Shown: piece by piece, positions 1 to 8,443 of the stretch
Position numbering within the stretch: the first letter of the stretch is position 1
Layout of the letters: each line of letters opens with the position of its first letter
NCBI GenBank assembly: GCA_000648925.1
Contig: JFHF01000002.1
Span: 124,001-188,000, forward strand
Direction of reading: 5' to 3'
Length of the DNA: 64,000 nt
Source of the DNA: Caballeronia jiangsuensis
GTDB lineage: Bacteria; Pseudomonadota; Gammaproteobacteria; Burkholderiales; Burkholderiaceae
Position numbers and translations under genes: made by a program
The notes under the pieces: model-generated
The model's database searches: none
Seen by the model: the letters and a program-made list of their open reading frames with translations, nothing else
What the model was told of the DNA's origin: nothing

Positions 1-174
1 CTCGAACTCTTTTATCAGCACAAGACGCTCATCCTGAGGCAGGCCATGCGAAAACGTCCGATTGCGGGCGCTGACACCGCAGCACTTCAGACCGCTGATT
101 TCACCACCGTCGTGGAAGCAGGACGGGAGGCGACGGCTCACATGTTGGAGACGCTAGCGTCGTCCGGCACCTGA
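1..174 (+). CDS. C-terminal end of an unidentified protein (cut by window start)
   Basis: An open frame enters from the left edge in frame 1 and runs 57 codons to TGA at 172-174. It has normal high-GC codon use and ends in an amphipathic stretch rich in Ala, Glu and Thr. I do not recognise the family. It converges on the porin gene at 290-1471, so it belongs to the unit to the left of this window. The absence of a start inside the window and the compositional fit are the only evidence. Confidence 0.5.
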   Translation, partial: LELFYQHKTLILRQAMRKRPIAGADTAALQTADFTTVVEAGREATAHMLETLASSGT

Positions 175-223
175 CGAGATGACATGCCCGTCCAGGCGCA
201 GGATGGCGAGCGAAGAGGCGATG

Positions 224-251
224 AAGACAAGGCGATCAAGACAAGGCGATG
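224..251. repeat. Two tandem copies of a 14-bp unit
   Basis: The unit AAGACAAGGCGATC occurs twice back to back, the second copy ending in G instead of C, and a shortened copy precedes it. It lies between the two convergent stop codons at 174 and 290. Probably replication slippage; no function is suggested. Confidence 0.6.
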
Positions 252-289
252 ATGATTGAAGCAGGCACTGCTCGATCGTTCCTGGAGCA

Positions 290-1471
290 TCAGAAGCGAT
301 GCCTCAGGCCGACGGTCGCCTCAATCTGATTGCTCGTGGATGACGGCTCGGTGACGCCGTTAATCCATGCCACGCCCAGTGGCGAATTGCCGCTTGGACT
401 CACTCGTTGCCACACACCCTGAACATAAACATCGGTGCGCCGCGAGAAGCGGTAGTCGGCCATCGCACTTACCTGATTCCAATGGGGAACTCCGCCGGCG
501 CCTCCATTGCCGCCAGCGCGCGTGTAAGTATAGGCACCCGATAATTCGACCGCCGGCGTGAGCGCGTAGCGAAGGTTGCCCTCGAAGTTCTGGAAGGTTC
601 CGCTTAGCGAATTCTGGAAGAATTGCGCGAACTTGCTGTGCGAGTAAACGAAGCCCGCCACAGCCGGGCCGAAGGTGTAGTTCACGCCGGCGCCAAAGGT
701 CTTCTGACTGCTGGCCAGCACGCCTAAAGGCACAGCGGTCGGCGTGAGCGCGCTTTGCAGGGACGAGCCGGTCGTATCGGTGACTGCACCATTCGTGTTC
801 AACTGTGCCGGCGTGCGCGCGGCACTGTTGAGCTGGAGGTAACCGGCCCCGAAGCTCCACGCTCCCGATACATAAGACATTCCGAAGCTATAGGCACGAT
901 TGTTCGTGAAGCCACCTGCCTGATTGGAAAAGCCGTAAAGCGCGCCGAATCTGAAGCCGGCGAAATACGGGCTCAGGTACTTCACGGAGTTGTTTATCTG
1001 AAACGAATCGTTCAGGTTGTCGTTGTCCAGCGGATGCGCGAAATGCGTGCCGCCGAACTCCGTGCCGGTCAATGAAAGCGGAGCGACGAAATCGACCATG
1101 CCGTCGGTTTGGCGGCCCAGCGTGAGCGCGCCGTATTCGCGGCTCGACAAGCCGACATAAGCCTGGCGATTGAATATGCGGTTGCTCGACGAGAACTGCC
1201 CGTTGTTCAGGTTGAAGCCGCTCTCCAGGGTGAAGATGGCACTCAACCCTGCGCCGAGGTCTTCGGTCCCGCGCAAGCCCCACCGGCTGTACTGAACCGC
1301 ACCGCTTGTCATCTCCCAGTTGCTGTGTCCGCCTCCCGTGCCGGTGATCTGGTTGTTCGTGTAGGTCAGACCCGCGTCGAGGAGCCCGTATAGCGTGACA
1401 CTGCTTTGCGCATGTGCTGCGCCGGCCAGTGTGATGATCGTCGTGGCACCGGTTATAAGCATCTTGTTCAT
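290..1471 (-). CDS. Gram-negative porin, OmpC-like (Burkholderia type)
   Basis: A 393-residue outer-membrane porin expected to form a 16-stranded trimeric barrel for diffusion of small solutes. The first 21 residues form a signal peptide ending AHA before QSS, followed by the typical porin opening SVTLYGLLDAG. The motifs GLRGTEDLG, AYVGLSS and GALTLGRQ are hallmarks of the family, and the chain ends in Phe (GLRHRF), the signal for barrel assembly. Length fits the family (350-400). A Shine-Dalgarno GGAGCAGG sits just upstream of the ATG. It points away from the hydantoinase genes and may share their divergent promoter region, which would fit substrate entry, but specificity cannot be read from sequence. 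Confidence 0.95.
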   Translation of the reverse strand: MNKMLITGATTIITLAGAAHAQSSVTLYGLLDAGLTYTNNQITGTGGGHSNWEMTSGAVQYSRWGLRGTEDLGAGLSAIFTLESGFNLNNGQFSSSNRIFNRQAYVGLSSREYGALTLGRQTDGMVDFVAPLSLTGTEFGGTHFAHPLDNDNLNDSFQINNSVKYLSPYFAGFRFGALYGFSNQAGGFTNNRAYSFGMSYVSGAWSFGAGYLQLNSAARTPAQLNTNGAVTDTTGSSLQSALTPTAVPLGVLASSQKTFGAGVNYTFGPAVAGFVYSHSKFAQFFQNSLSGTFQNFEGNLRYALTPAVELSGAYTYTRAGGNGGAGGVPHWNQVSAMADYRFSRRTDVYVQGVWQRVSPSGNSPLGVAWINGVTEPSSTSNQIEATVGLRHRF

Positions 1472-1879
1472 CTGCCTGCTCCAGCAAAGTCCGGGAGATA
1501 CGCTTCTCCTGGAACGCTTTCTACACAGACCTCGATGTCGGCACGCACGCAGCCGTGCGAATCATCGATACGAAAAGGCGCGATGTGCTGCATTTACTCT
1601 ATGCGACTCCAGTCGGATTCGCCAACTTCAAATAGACGCCATCGTGATTGCGAAGGCAGGCATCCAGCCTTCGGACCAACCGACGACGATTAAGTAATTC
1701 ATGTCAAAAGCGGTATCAATCGAGCCCGAAATATCAATAGACATGCGATTATTGGGCGGGCCAAATTCCTCCTGTTGCTTCCACTTTTCCACTGCGCGGC
1801 AGCACGGACGTGCGCTTTGGCTTCGATCAGTCTGAATCGAAGCGCAGGCGCTTCATCAGGGTTCAATGAGGAAATGGCC
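1472..1879. other. Divergent intergenic region between porin and hyuA
   Basis: About 400 bp without a convincing gene. It must hold the promoters of the porin (leftward) and hyuA (rightward). Two direct copies of TATCAAT lie at 1714-1720 and 1732-1738, about 1.7 helical turns apart. The hexamer TATCAA is also in the palindrome before the MFS gene at 5821-5846, so a common regulator is possible. Short frames here (for example 1395-1697) have no ribosome site and look accidental. Confidence 0.5.
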
Positions 1880-3973
1880 ATGGCAAGAATAGGAGTCGAC
1901 GTCGGCGGCACGTTCACCGATCTGGTCCTCGAGAAAGCGGACAAGAACGATCGCGCGAGCGTGTTCGTCCACAAGGTACCGAGCACGCCGCATGACCAGT
2001 CGGTGGGCGTGCTGCGCGGCGTGCTCGAGATCTGCGAGCTCGCCGGCGTGAAGCCCGCTGATGTCTCGATGATCGTGCACGGCACGACCGTCGCCACCAA
2101 CATCACAATCGAGCACAACGGCGCCGAAGTCGGCATGCTGACGACGCGCGGTTTTCGCGACATTCTGCACATCGGACGGCACAAGCGGCCGCACAACTTC
2201 TCGTTGCAGTTCGACGTGCCGTGGCAGTCGCATCCGCTCGTGAAGCGCCGCAATCGCATTGCGATCACCGAGCGCGTCATGCCGCCGACCGGCGAGATCG
2301 CCGCGGAGCTGAACGAGGACGAAGTGCTCGAAGCGGCGCGCGTGTTCAAGGCGCGTGACATCGACTCGGTGATCGTGTGCTTCCTGTACTCCTTTCTCAA
2401 CGATACGCACGAGCGCCGCGCCAAGGCGCTGATCCAGTCGGTGCTGCCGGACGCCTACGTGTCGTGTTCGTCGGAAGTGGTGAATGTGATCCGCGAGTAC
2501 GAGCGCTTTTCGACGACCGCGATGAACGCCTTCGTTGGTCCGAAGACCGCGCTCTATCTGAACAACCTCGAAGGCAAGCTGCGCGACGCGGGCATTCACG
2601 CGCACCTGCGCATCATGCAGTCGAACGGCGGCGTGTCGACGGTCGAGATGTGCGCGCAGCGGCCCGTGTCGATCCTCATGTCGGGACTCGCGGGCGGCGT
2701 GATGGGCGGACGATGGGCAGGCGCGATGTCCGATGCGCGCGACGTGATCACGGTCGATATCGGCGGCACGTCGGCGGATTTCAGCACGATTCCCGATGGT
2801 CAGGTCAAGATCATGAATCCGCGCGATACCTATGTGGGCGCGTATCCGGTGCTTGCGCCGATGATCGACATGGCGACGATGGGCGCGGGCGGCGGCTCGA
2901 TCGCGTATATCGACGAAGGCGGCGCGTTTCGCGTGGGACCGCGCTCGGCGGGCGCCGATCCGGGCCCGGCCTGCTACGGGCGCGGCGGCACGGAGCCCAC
3001 GGTCACCGATGCGCAAGTCGTGCTCGGCCGGCTCGACGCCGACCAGTTCCTCGGCGGTGGCGTAAAGATCGATCCGGAGCTCGCGCATCGCGCGATCGAG
3101 GAGAAGATCGCGCGGCCGCTCGGCATGAGCGTCAAGGAAGCGGCGCTCGGCATCATCCGCATTCTCAACTCGAACATGTCGCTCGCGATACGCGCGAATT
3201 CCGTTGCGAAGGGATTCGATCCGCGCCGTTTTGCGCTGCTGCCGTTCGGCGGCGCGGGTCCGCTCAACGGCGTCGCGCTCGCCGAAGCGGTCAGCGCGCG
3301 CGAGGTGATCGTGCCTCCCGCGCCGGGCATCACGGCCGCCATCGGCCTGCTCGTCACCGACATGCAATACGAATTCACGCGTTCGGTGATGACGGTGCTC
3401 GATAACGTCACCGAGCAGGACATCGACAAGATCAACGGCGTCATTGAAGAACTGACCGCGCAATGCCGTGCGCGCCTGGAAGCGGACGGCGTTCCGGCGC
3501 ACCGCCAGCACTACGTGCGCGTCGCGGAATGCCGCTATCACGGTCAGGGCTTCGAGTTGCGCGCCGACATTCCCGACGGTGCGATCGGCCTCGCGAACGT
3601 GAAGCGTATCGAAGCGAACTTTCATGCGCAGCACAAGCGCGACTACGGCTGGGCCTTCGACGACGTCGAAGTGGAGATCGTCACGCTGCGCGTCATCGGC
3701 GTGGCGAAGACGCCGGCCTTGCAGTGGCCGCCCTTGTCGACGGGTTCGGTGCGGCCCGACGATCGCGCGCTCATGTTCGTGCGCCGCACGACCTTCGACG
3801 ACGGCGCGACCTACGACACACCGCGTTACGACCGCAGCCGCCTGCTCGCCGGCAATACGCTCGACGGACCCGCAATCGTCGTGCAGCGCGATTCGACGAC
3901 GCTCGTGCCGCCGGGTTATCGCGCGCGCGTCGTCTCGAACGGCAATATCCATATCAACCGTCTTGCGGCGTAA
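1880..3973 (+). CDS. hyuA: ATP-dependent hydantoinase / oxoprolinase subunit A
   Basis: A 697-residue HyuA-type subunit of the hydantoinase/5-oxoprolinase/acetone-carboxylase superfamily. These enzymes use ATP to open a lactam or hydantoin ring with the HyuB subunit. The actin-like ATP site is visible as GVDVGGTFTD at residues 5-14 and again as VDIGGTSADF near residue 292; GAGGGS and PGPACYGRGG, typical of the family, follow. The start at 1880 is chosen because GAGGAA at 1868-1873 is well spaced from it, while the in-frame ATG at 1874 is too close and the frame upstream from 1775 is not protein-like. HyuB follows after 13 bp. Substrate could be N-methylhydantoin, hydantoin, 5-oxoproline or another cyclic amide; the amidohydrolase at 8444 favours a hydantoin. 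Confidence 0.9.
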   Translation: MARIGVDVGGTFTDLVLEKADKNDRASVFVHKVPSTPHDQSVGVLRGVLEICELAGVKPADVSMIVHGTTVATNITIEHNGAEVGMLTTRGFRDILHIGRHKRPHNFSLQFDVPWQSHPLVKRRNRIAITERVMPPTGEIAAELNEDEVLEAARVFKARDIDSVIVCFLYSFLNDTHERRAKALIQSVLPDAYVSCSSEVVNVIREYERFSTTAMNAFVGPKTALYLNNLEGKLRDAGIHAHLRIMQSNGGVSTVEMCAQRPVSILMSGLAGGVMGGRWAGAMSDARDVITVDIGGTSADFSTIPDGQVKIMNPRDTYVGAYPVLAPMIDMATMGAGGGSIAYIDEGGAFRVGPRSAGADPGPACYGRGGTEPTVTDAQVVLGRLDADQFLGGGVKIDPELAHRAIEEKIARPLGMSVKEAALGIIRILNSNMSLAIRANSVAKGFDPRRFALLPFGGAGPLNGVALAEAVSAREVIVPPAPGITAAIGLLVTDMQYEFTRSVMTVLDNVTEQDIDKINGVIEELTAQCRARLEADGVPAHRQHYVRVAECRYHGQGFELRADIPDGAIGLANVKRIEANFHAQHKRDYGWAFDDVEVEIVTLRVIGVAKTPALQWPPLSTGSVRPDDRALMFVRRTTFDDGATYDTPRYDRSRLLAGNTLDGPAIVVQRDSTTLVPPGYRARVVSNGNIHINRLAA

Positions 3974-3986
3974 GAGGAGAGCAACC

Positions 3987-5741
3987 ATGGACAACGGACG
4001 CGTCGACCCCATCACCTTGCAGGTGATCAGCGGGGCGCTGCATACGATCGCGGAAGAAATGGGACACGTGCTGTATCGCATGTCGTTTTCGTCGATCATT
4101 CGTGAATCGCAGGACATCGGAGCAGGACTCTTCGATCTGGACTTCAACACGCTGACCGAATCGGAAGGCTCGCCGCTGCATATCGGCTCGATTCCCGCGT
4201 ATCTGCGAGGCATTTCGCGCTGTCTGCAGGGCGGCACGTGGGAAGAAGGCGATGTGGTCATCCACAATCACCCGTACTATGGATCGAGCCATAGCCCGGA
4301 TCTTTGCATCGTCGTGCCGATATTCTGGCGCGGCGAACTGGTGGCGTTCGCGGCCAACACGGCGCATCACGTCGATATCGGCGCGGCGACGCCCGGGCTC
4401 ATCATCGATATTCCCGATGTGTTCGCGGAAGGCATGCTGTTCGCAGGCGTGAAGCTCTACGAGCGCGGCAGGCGCAACGAGGGGCTCTGGCAATTCATCG
4501 GCTACAACAGCCGCACCGCGCGTCAGACGAAGGACGATATCGACGCACAGATCGCCTCGGCCCAGCTCGGCGCGCGGCGCATGCAGGAGCTGCTCGACGA
4601 ATACGGCCGCGAAACGGTGTTCGGCGCCGCCGATCAGTTGATGGACTACACCGAAACGATGATGCGCAACCGTATCGCAGAGATTCCCGACGGCGATTAC
4701 ACCGCCGAAGGCTTTCTCGATGACGACGGGCTCAATCGCGACAAGCGTCTGCCGATCAAGGTGTGCGTGAAAGTGCGTGGCGACAGCGTCGAAGTCGATC
4801 TGACCGGCTCCGCCGATCAGGTGCCGACGGGCTTCAACGTGCCGTTCGAGGGATCGACGAAGCCGGCCTGCTACTGCGCATTTCGCGCGCTCTTGACCGA
4901 CACGGCGCTGATGGACGTGAAACTGCCGCCGAACGAAGGTTCGTTCCGGCCGATCAGCGTGACCGCGCCCGAGGGCTCCATCTTCAATCCGATTTTCCCG
5001 GCCGCGGCCGAAGCGCGCTTCACGCAGTGCAACCGCATGATCGACCTGATCATCAAGGCGCTGTCGCCAGTGCTGCCCGAGCGCACGACGGCCGGCAATT
5101 CGGCGACGCTGTCCTTCGCCGCCTACTCGGGCATTCGTCCGACGGGCGATTACTGGGTGTTTCTCGAAGTGAACGAAGGCGCGTACGGCGGGCGCCCGGC
5201 GTCGGATGGTCCCGACTGCATCGACAACCTGATGGCCAACACGCGCAACAATCCCATCGAAGATCTCGGCATGCATCTGCCGATGGTATGCGACCGCTAC
5301 GAGTTGCGCGACGACGTGCTGCCGGGCGCGGGGAAGTATCGTGGCGGCATCGGTGTCGTGAAGACGCAGCGGCTGCTCGAGGGCGGCACGCTCACGCACG
5401 AATCGGAACGTCATGAGGACGTGCCCTGGGGCGCGTTCGGCGGAGGCGAGGGTCAGGTGGGCAAGGTCGAGATCGTTGCGCGCGACGGCAGCGTGAAACC
5501 GATGCCCGCGAAGTTCTCCAACGTCGCGCTCGAAGCAGGCGAAGCGATGGCGTACTACGCGCCGTGCGGTGGCGGGTATGGCGATCCGCTGGACAGACCC
5601 GCGCAGCAGGTTCTCGACGACGTGCTCGACGACTTCTGCACGATCGAGCATGCACGCGATGCCTACGGCGTCGTGATTACTGCCGGACTCACTCTCGATC
5701 TCGCGGCGACCGAGGCGCTGCGCGTAAAGATTCGCAGCTAA
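3987..5741 (+). CDS. hyuB: ATP-dependent hydantoinase / oxoprolinase subunit B
   Basis: A 584-residue HyuB-type subunit, partner of the preceding HyuA. It opens DPITLQVISGAL, the usual start of this family, continues with FNTLTESEGSPLH and HNHPYYGSSHSPD (a conserved metal-site-like segment), and ends with GGGYGDPLDR, the classic C-terminal HyuB motif. GAGGAGA lies 7 bp before the ATG, 13 bp after hyuA, so the two are co-translated. An acetone carboxylase is less likely because no small gamma subunit follows. A strong terminator hairpin lies directly downstream, so hyuAB can be expressed separately from the transporter. Confidence 0.9.
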   Translation: MDNGRVDPITLQVISGALHTIAEEMGHVLYRMSFSSIIRESQDIGAGLFDLDFNTLTESEGSPLHIGSIPAYLRGISRCLQGGTWEEGDVVIHNHPYYGSSHSPDLCIVVPIFWRGELVAFAANTAHHVDIGAATPGLIIDIPDVFAEGMLFAGVKLYERGRRNEGLWQFIGYNSRTARQTKDDIDAQIASAQLGARRMQELLDEYGRETVFGAADQLMDYTETMMRNRIAEIPDGDYTAEGFLDDDGLNRDKRLPIKVCVKVRGDSVEVDLTGSADQVPTGFNVPFEGSTKPACYCAFRALLTDTALMDVKLPPNEGSFRPISVTAPEGSIFNPIFPAAAEARFTQCNRMIDLIIKALSPVLPERTTAGNSATLSFAAYSGIRPTGDYWVFLEVNEGAYGGRPASDGPDCIDNLMANTRNNPIEDLGMHLPMVCDRYELRDDVLPGAGKYRGGIGVVKTQRLLEGGTLTHESERHEDVPWGAFGGGEGQVGKVEIVARDGSVKPMPAKFSNVALEAGEAMAYYAPCGGGYGDPLDRPAQQVLDDVLDDFCTIEHARDAYGVVITAGLTLDLAATEALRVKIRS

Positions 5742-5753
5742 CGTATCAGATCG

Positions 5754-5785
5754 CGAGCCGGACTCTCCGGCTCGTCGCTGCCTTT
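5754..5785 (+). terminator. Rho-independent terminator after hyuB
   Basis: Perfect 9-bp inverted repeat CGAGCCGGA (5754-5762) / TCCGGCTCG (5766-5774) with a 3-base loop, followed by a short CTTTTC tract. Confidence 0.75.
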
Positions 5786-5820
5786 TCAGTTTCTATTTCC
5801 GGAATAAATAGTTAGCTATA

Positions 5821-5846
5821 CGTATCAACGCGCATTCGTTGATACG
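5821..5846. promoter_or_regulatory. Perfect 10-bp inverted repeat before the MFS gene
   Basis: CGTATCAACG (5821-5830) and CGTTGATACG (5837-5846) are perfect inverted arms around 6 bases, 30 bp upstream of the MFS start and just after an AT-rich stretch (AATAAATAGTTAGC) that could hold a promoter. There is no T-run, so an operator is more likely than a terminator. The half-site TATCAA also appears twice before hyuA. Confidence 0.65.
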
Positions 5847-5876
5847 AATAATCGCGCGAGCGCAAAGAGAGACACG

Positions 5877-7214
5877 ATGAAACGAGAAGACGCCGTATCG
5901 CAGAAATTCTGGGCCCCGCCGCCCGTCGACGTTCGCGACGTGAGCCGCGCAAGCTGGACGGCATTTTTTGCGTGGATTTTCGCAGTGTATGACTTCATCC
6001 TGTTCGGCACATTGTTGCCCGAGATCGGCCTGCATTATCAATGGAACGAGGCGCAGCAGGCGAAGATCGCAACGCTGGTGGCGATCGGCTCGGCGGTCGT
6101 CGCGTTTCTCGTCGGCCCGATCGTCGATCGATTCGGGCGGCGCACCGGCATGATCACGACGGTCGCGGGCGCCGCGCTCTGCTCCGGACTCACCGCGGCG
6201 GCCGGCAACGCGGGGCAGGCCGTACTCGTGCTCGTGCGTTCGCTGGCGGGGCTCGGCTACGCCGAGCAGACGGTGAATGCAACCTATCTGAACGAGATGT
6301 ACGCGGCCCTCGACGATCCGCGCATGGATCGCCGCAAGGGCTTCTTCTTCAGCCTCGTACAGGGCGGCTGGCCGATCGGTGCGCTGGTCGCGGCCGGGCT
6401 CACCGCTGTGTTGCTGCCTCTGGTCGGCTGGCAGGGCTGCTTCGTCTTCGCGGCGTTCCCGGCGGTCGCGATTCTGTTCATGACGCGGCGGCTCAAGGAG
6501 AGCCCGCAGTTTCTGCTGCACCGGCGCATCGTCGATACGGCGCGCGCCGGAGATACGGCGCAAGCGCGAGAGCTCGCGCGGGCGCATGGCCTCGACTATG
6601 AGAAACACGGTGGAGGAATCGGCGCGGCGTTTCGCGGACGGGCGCTGCGCTCGACGCTGGTTCTGGGTCTGAGCTTCATGCTGAACTGGTCGACGATTCA
6701 GGTCTTCAGCGTTCTCGGCACGACCGTCATCACCAAGGTTCACGCGTTGTCGTTTCAGAGTTCGCTGGTCGTGCTCGTGCTGTCGAACGTGGTCGGCTAT
6801 CTGGGCTATGTCGCGCACGGTTACATCGGCGATCGGCTGGGGCGGCGCAATACCATCGTCGCCGGATGGACGCTCGGCGCCTTCTCGTTTCTCGCGATGC
6901 TCTACGCGCCCAGCGATTTCGCCGTGGTCGTCGCGCTCTATAGTCTGGGGCTCTTCTTCCTGATCGGGCCGTACGCCGCGGCGCTGTTCTTCATCGGCGA
7001 AAGCTATCCGACGTCCATTCGCGCGACCGGTGGCGCAATCGTCACCGCGATGGGACCCGTCGGCGCGGTCATCGCGAGCGCGGGCGTCACCGCGCTGCTC
7101 GCGCACGGCGGCTCGTGGAAGGAGGGCGCGCTGTATTTCGGGGCGCTGCCGTGCTTCGCATCCGCGCTGCTGATGATGTTCGCGCGCAAGGGCGGCGAGG
7201 TGGCGGACAAATGA
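5877..7214 (+). CDS. MFS transporter, sugar/acid symporter type
   Basis: A 445-residue inner-membrane transporter of the major facilitator superfamily, expected to have 12 membrane helices. Loop motif A occurs twice: GPIVDRFGRRTG after helix 2 and GYIGDRLGRRN in the second half, as expected for the duplicated fold. AGAGAG precedes the ATG. It overlaps the following porin by 4 bp (ATGA), so outer- and inner-membrane uptake are co-translated. Position between HyuAB and an amidohydrolase suggests uptake of a hydantoin-like or N-carbamoyl compound; this is inference from context only. Confidence 0.9.
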   Translation: MKREDAVSQKFWAPPPVDVRDVSRASWTAFFAWIFAVYDFILFGTLLPEIGLHYQWNEAQQAKIATLVAIGSAVVAFLVGPIVDRFGRRTGMITTVAGAALCSGLTAAAGNAGQAVLVLVRSLAGLGYAEQTVNATYLNEMYAALDDPRMDRRKGFFFSLVQGGWPIGALVAAGLTAVLLPLVGWQGCFVFAAFPAVAILFMTRRLKESPQFLLHRRIVDTARAGDTAQARELARAHGLDYEKHGGGIGAAFRGRALRSTLVLGLSFMLNWSTIQVFSVLGTTVITKVHALSFQSSLVVLVLSNVVGYLGYVAHGYIGDRLGRRNTIVAGWTLGAFSFLAMLYAPSDFAVVVALYSLGLFFLIGPYAAALFFIGESYPTSIRATGGAIVTAMGPVGAVIASAGVTALLAHGGSWKEGALYFGALPCFASALLMMFARKGGEVADK

Positions 7215-8245
7215 GGCGCGTGAGGACCATGACAAGAATCGCCGCCGCGCTCGTCGTGGCGTGGCAGGCACAGGCGGCGCAGGCGCAGTCGTCGGTCCAG
7301 TTGTACGGACTGGTCGATGCGTGGATGGGCTCATCGAAACCGCTGGGCAGCGCGCAGGCGTGGACGGTCGGCGGCGGCGGCATGTCGACGTCGTACTGGG
7401 GGATGCGCGGCACGGACGATCTGGGCGGCGGATGGCACGCGAGCTTCACGCTGGAAGACTTTTTCCGGCCACAGAACGGGCGCGCGGGCAGCTTCGACGG
7501 CGAACCGTTCTTCGGACGCAGCGCGGAGGTTTCGATCGGCGGCCCTTACGGATCGATCCATCTCGGGCGCATCGTCTCGCCCTATTTCGTGACGGCGGTG
7601 CTGTTCAATCCGTTCATCGACTCTTACGCGTTCTCGCCGACTGTACTGCACACGTATCTGGGCGTGAACGGGCAGGGACTCATCGGCGGATATGCCTGGA
7701 ACAACGCGGCGCTGTATCGCACGCCGGTCCTGTCGGGCTTCAGCGCGGATGCGATCTACGCGCTCGGCAATCAACCGGGCAACGCGCACAAATGGGGCGG
7801 ATCGGCGGGATACGCAGGCGGCATTTTCTCCGTGAATGTCGCGTTCCAGAGCCAGCCCTTCGACACGACACCCGGCGATCTCAATGCGATCGCGCCAGGC
7901 TATTCGCGCCAGACTGCCGTGATGGTCGCCGCACTGTGCGATCTGAACGTGGTGCGCTTCTACGGCCAGTATCAGCGCTTATCCAACGACATAAGCGGCG
8001 CGGACACGACGGTCAACGGCGTACAGATCGGCCTTGCCGTGCCGATCGGTGACGGCAAGGCGCTCGCGTCGTATATGCATTCGAAGTCCTCGGGCGCGTC
8101 GCAGGCGAGCCGCAGCACACTCGCAGTCGGCTTCGACTACAACGTGTCGAGACGAACGGACCTCTACGCCGCCGTGCTCGCGGATCGCGCGAGCGCGCTG
8201 TCGTCGGGCAAAACTTACGGCGTGGGAATTCGCAGCCGATTCTGA
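7211..8245 (+). CDS. Gram-negative porin, OmpC-like, short form
   Basis: A 344-residue porin with signal peptide ending AQA before QSS, then SVQLYGLVDAW. GMRGTDDLGGG, SVSRRTDLYAAV-type strands and the terminal Phe of GIRSRF are family hallmarks. The ATG at 7211 overlaps the MFS stop and has GGCGAGGTGG upstream; a second ATG at 7229 would still leave a good signal peptide. It is shorter than the porin at 290-1471 and shares only the general pattern. Direct coupling to an MFS gene is unusual for general porins and points to a dedicated uptake pair. Confidence 0.92.
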   Translation: MRRVRTMTRIAAALVVAWQAQAAQAQSSVQLYGLVDAWMGSSKPLGSAQAWTVGGGGMSTSYWGMRGTDDLGGGWHASFTLEDFFRPQNGRAGSFDGEPFFGRSAEVSIGGPYGSIHLGRIVSPYFVTAVLFNPFIDSYAFSPTVLHTYLGVNGQGLIGGYAWNNAALYRTPVLSGFSADAIYALGNQPGNAHKWGGSAGYAGGIFSVNVAFQSQPFDTTPGDLNAIAPGYSRQTAVMVAALCDLNVVRFYGQYQRLSNDISGADTTVNGVQIGLAVPIGDGKALASYMHSKSSGASQASRSTLAVGFDYNVSRRTDLYAAVLADRASALSSGKTYGVGIRSRF

Positions 8246-8269
8246 TTCGCGATGGTTGATGCCGTGCTG

Positions 8270-8294
8270 GCCCGGGCCTGTCCCGGGCTTTTTT
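8270..8294 (+). terminator. Rho-independent terminator after the porin
   Basis: GCCCGGG (8270-8276), a 5-base loop, CCCGGGC (8282-8288), then six T residues. Textbook terminator closing the MFS-porin transcript. Confidence 0.9.
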
Positions 8295-8443
8295 GTGCGT
8301 GCGTGGAAGGCGGGGCATTAGTACCAGAATCGCTATTAAACATGGCTAAAACGGAATTGGACGAGCATTAATGACGAACCTATAGTTTTCTTGCCGACAC
8401 ACAAGGCACAAGCGTCCCAGAGTAACTATCGGAGAGTGAAGAG

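Noticed and set aside
1856-4267. Open frame of 803 codons on the minus strand
   Set aside because: Antisense to hyuA/hyuB, dominated by Arg, His, Ala and Asp runs typical of the shadow frame of high-GC genes, with no domain or ribosome site.
3954-5651. Open frame of 565 codons on the minus strand
   Set aside because: Antisense shadow of hyuB; no recognisable motif.
1880-5741. Acetone carboxylase beta and alpha subunits
   Set aside because: No small gamma subunit follows, lengths fit HyuA/HyuB, and the adjacent amidohydrolase favours hydantoin chemistry.
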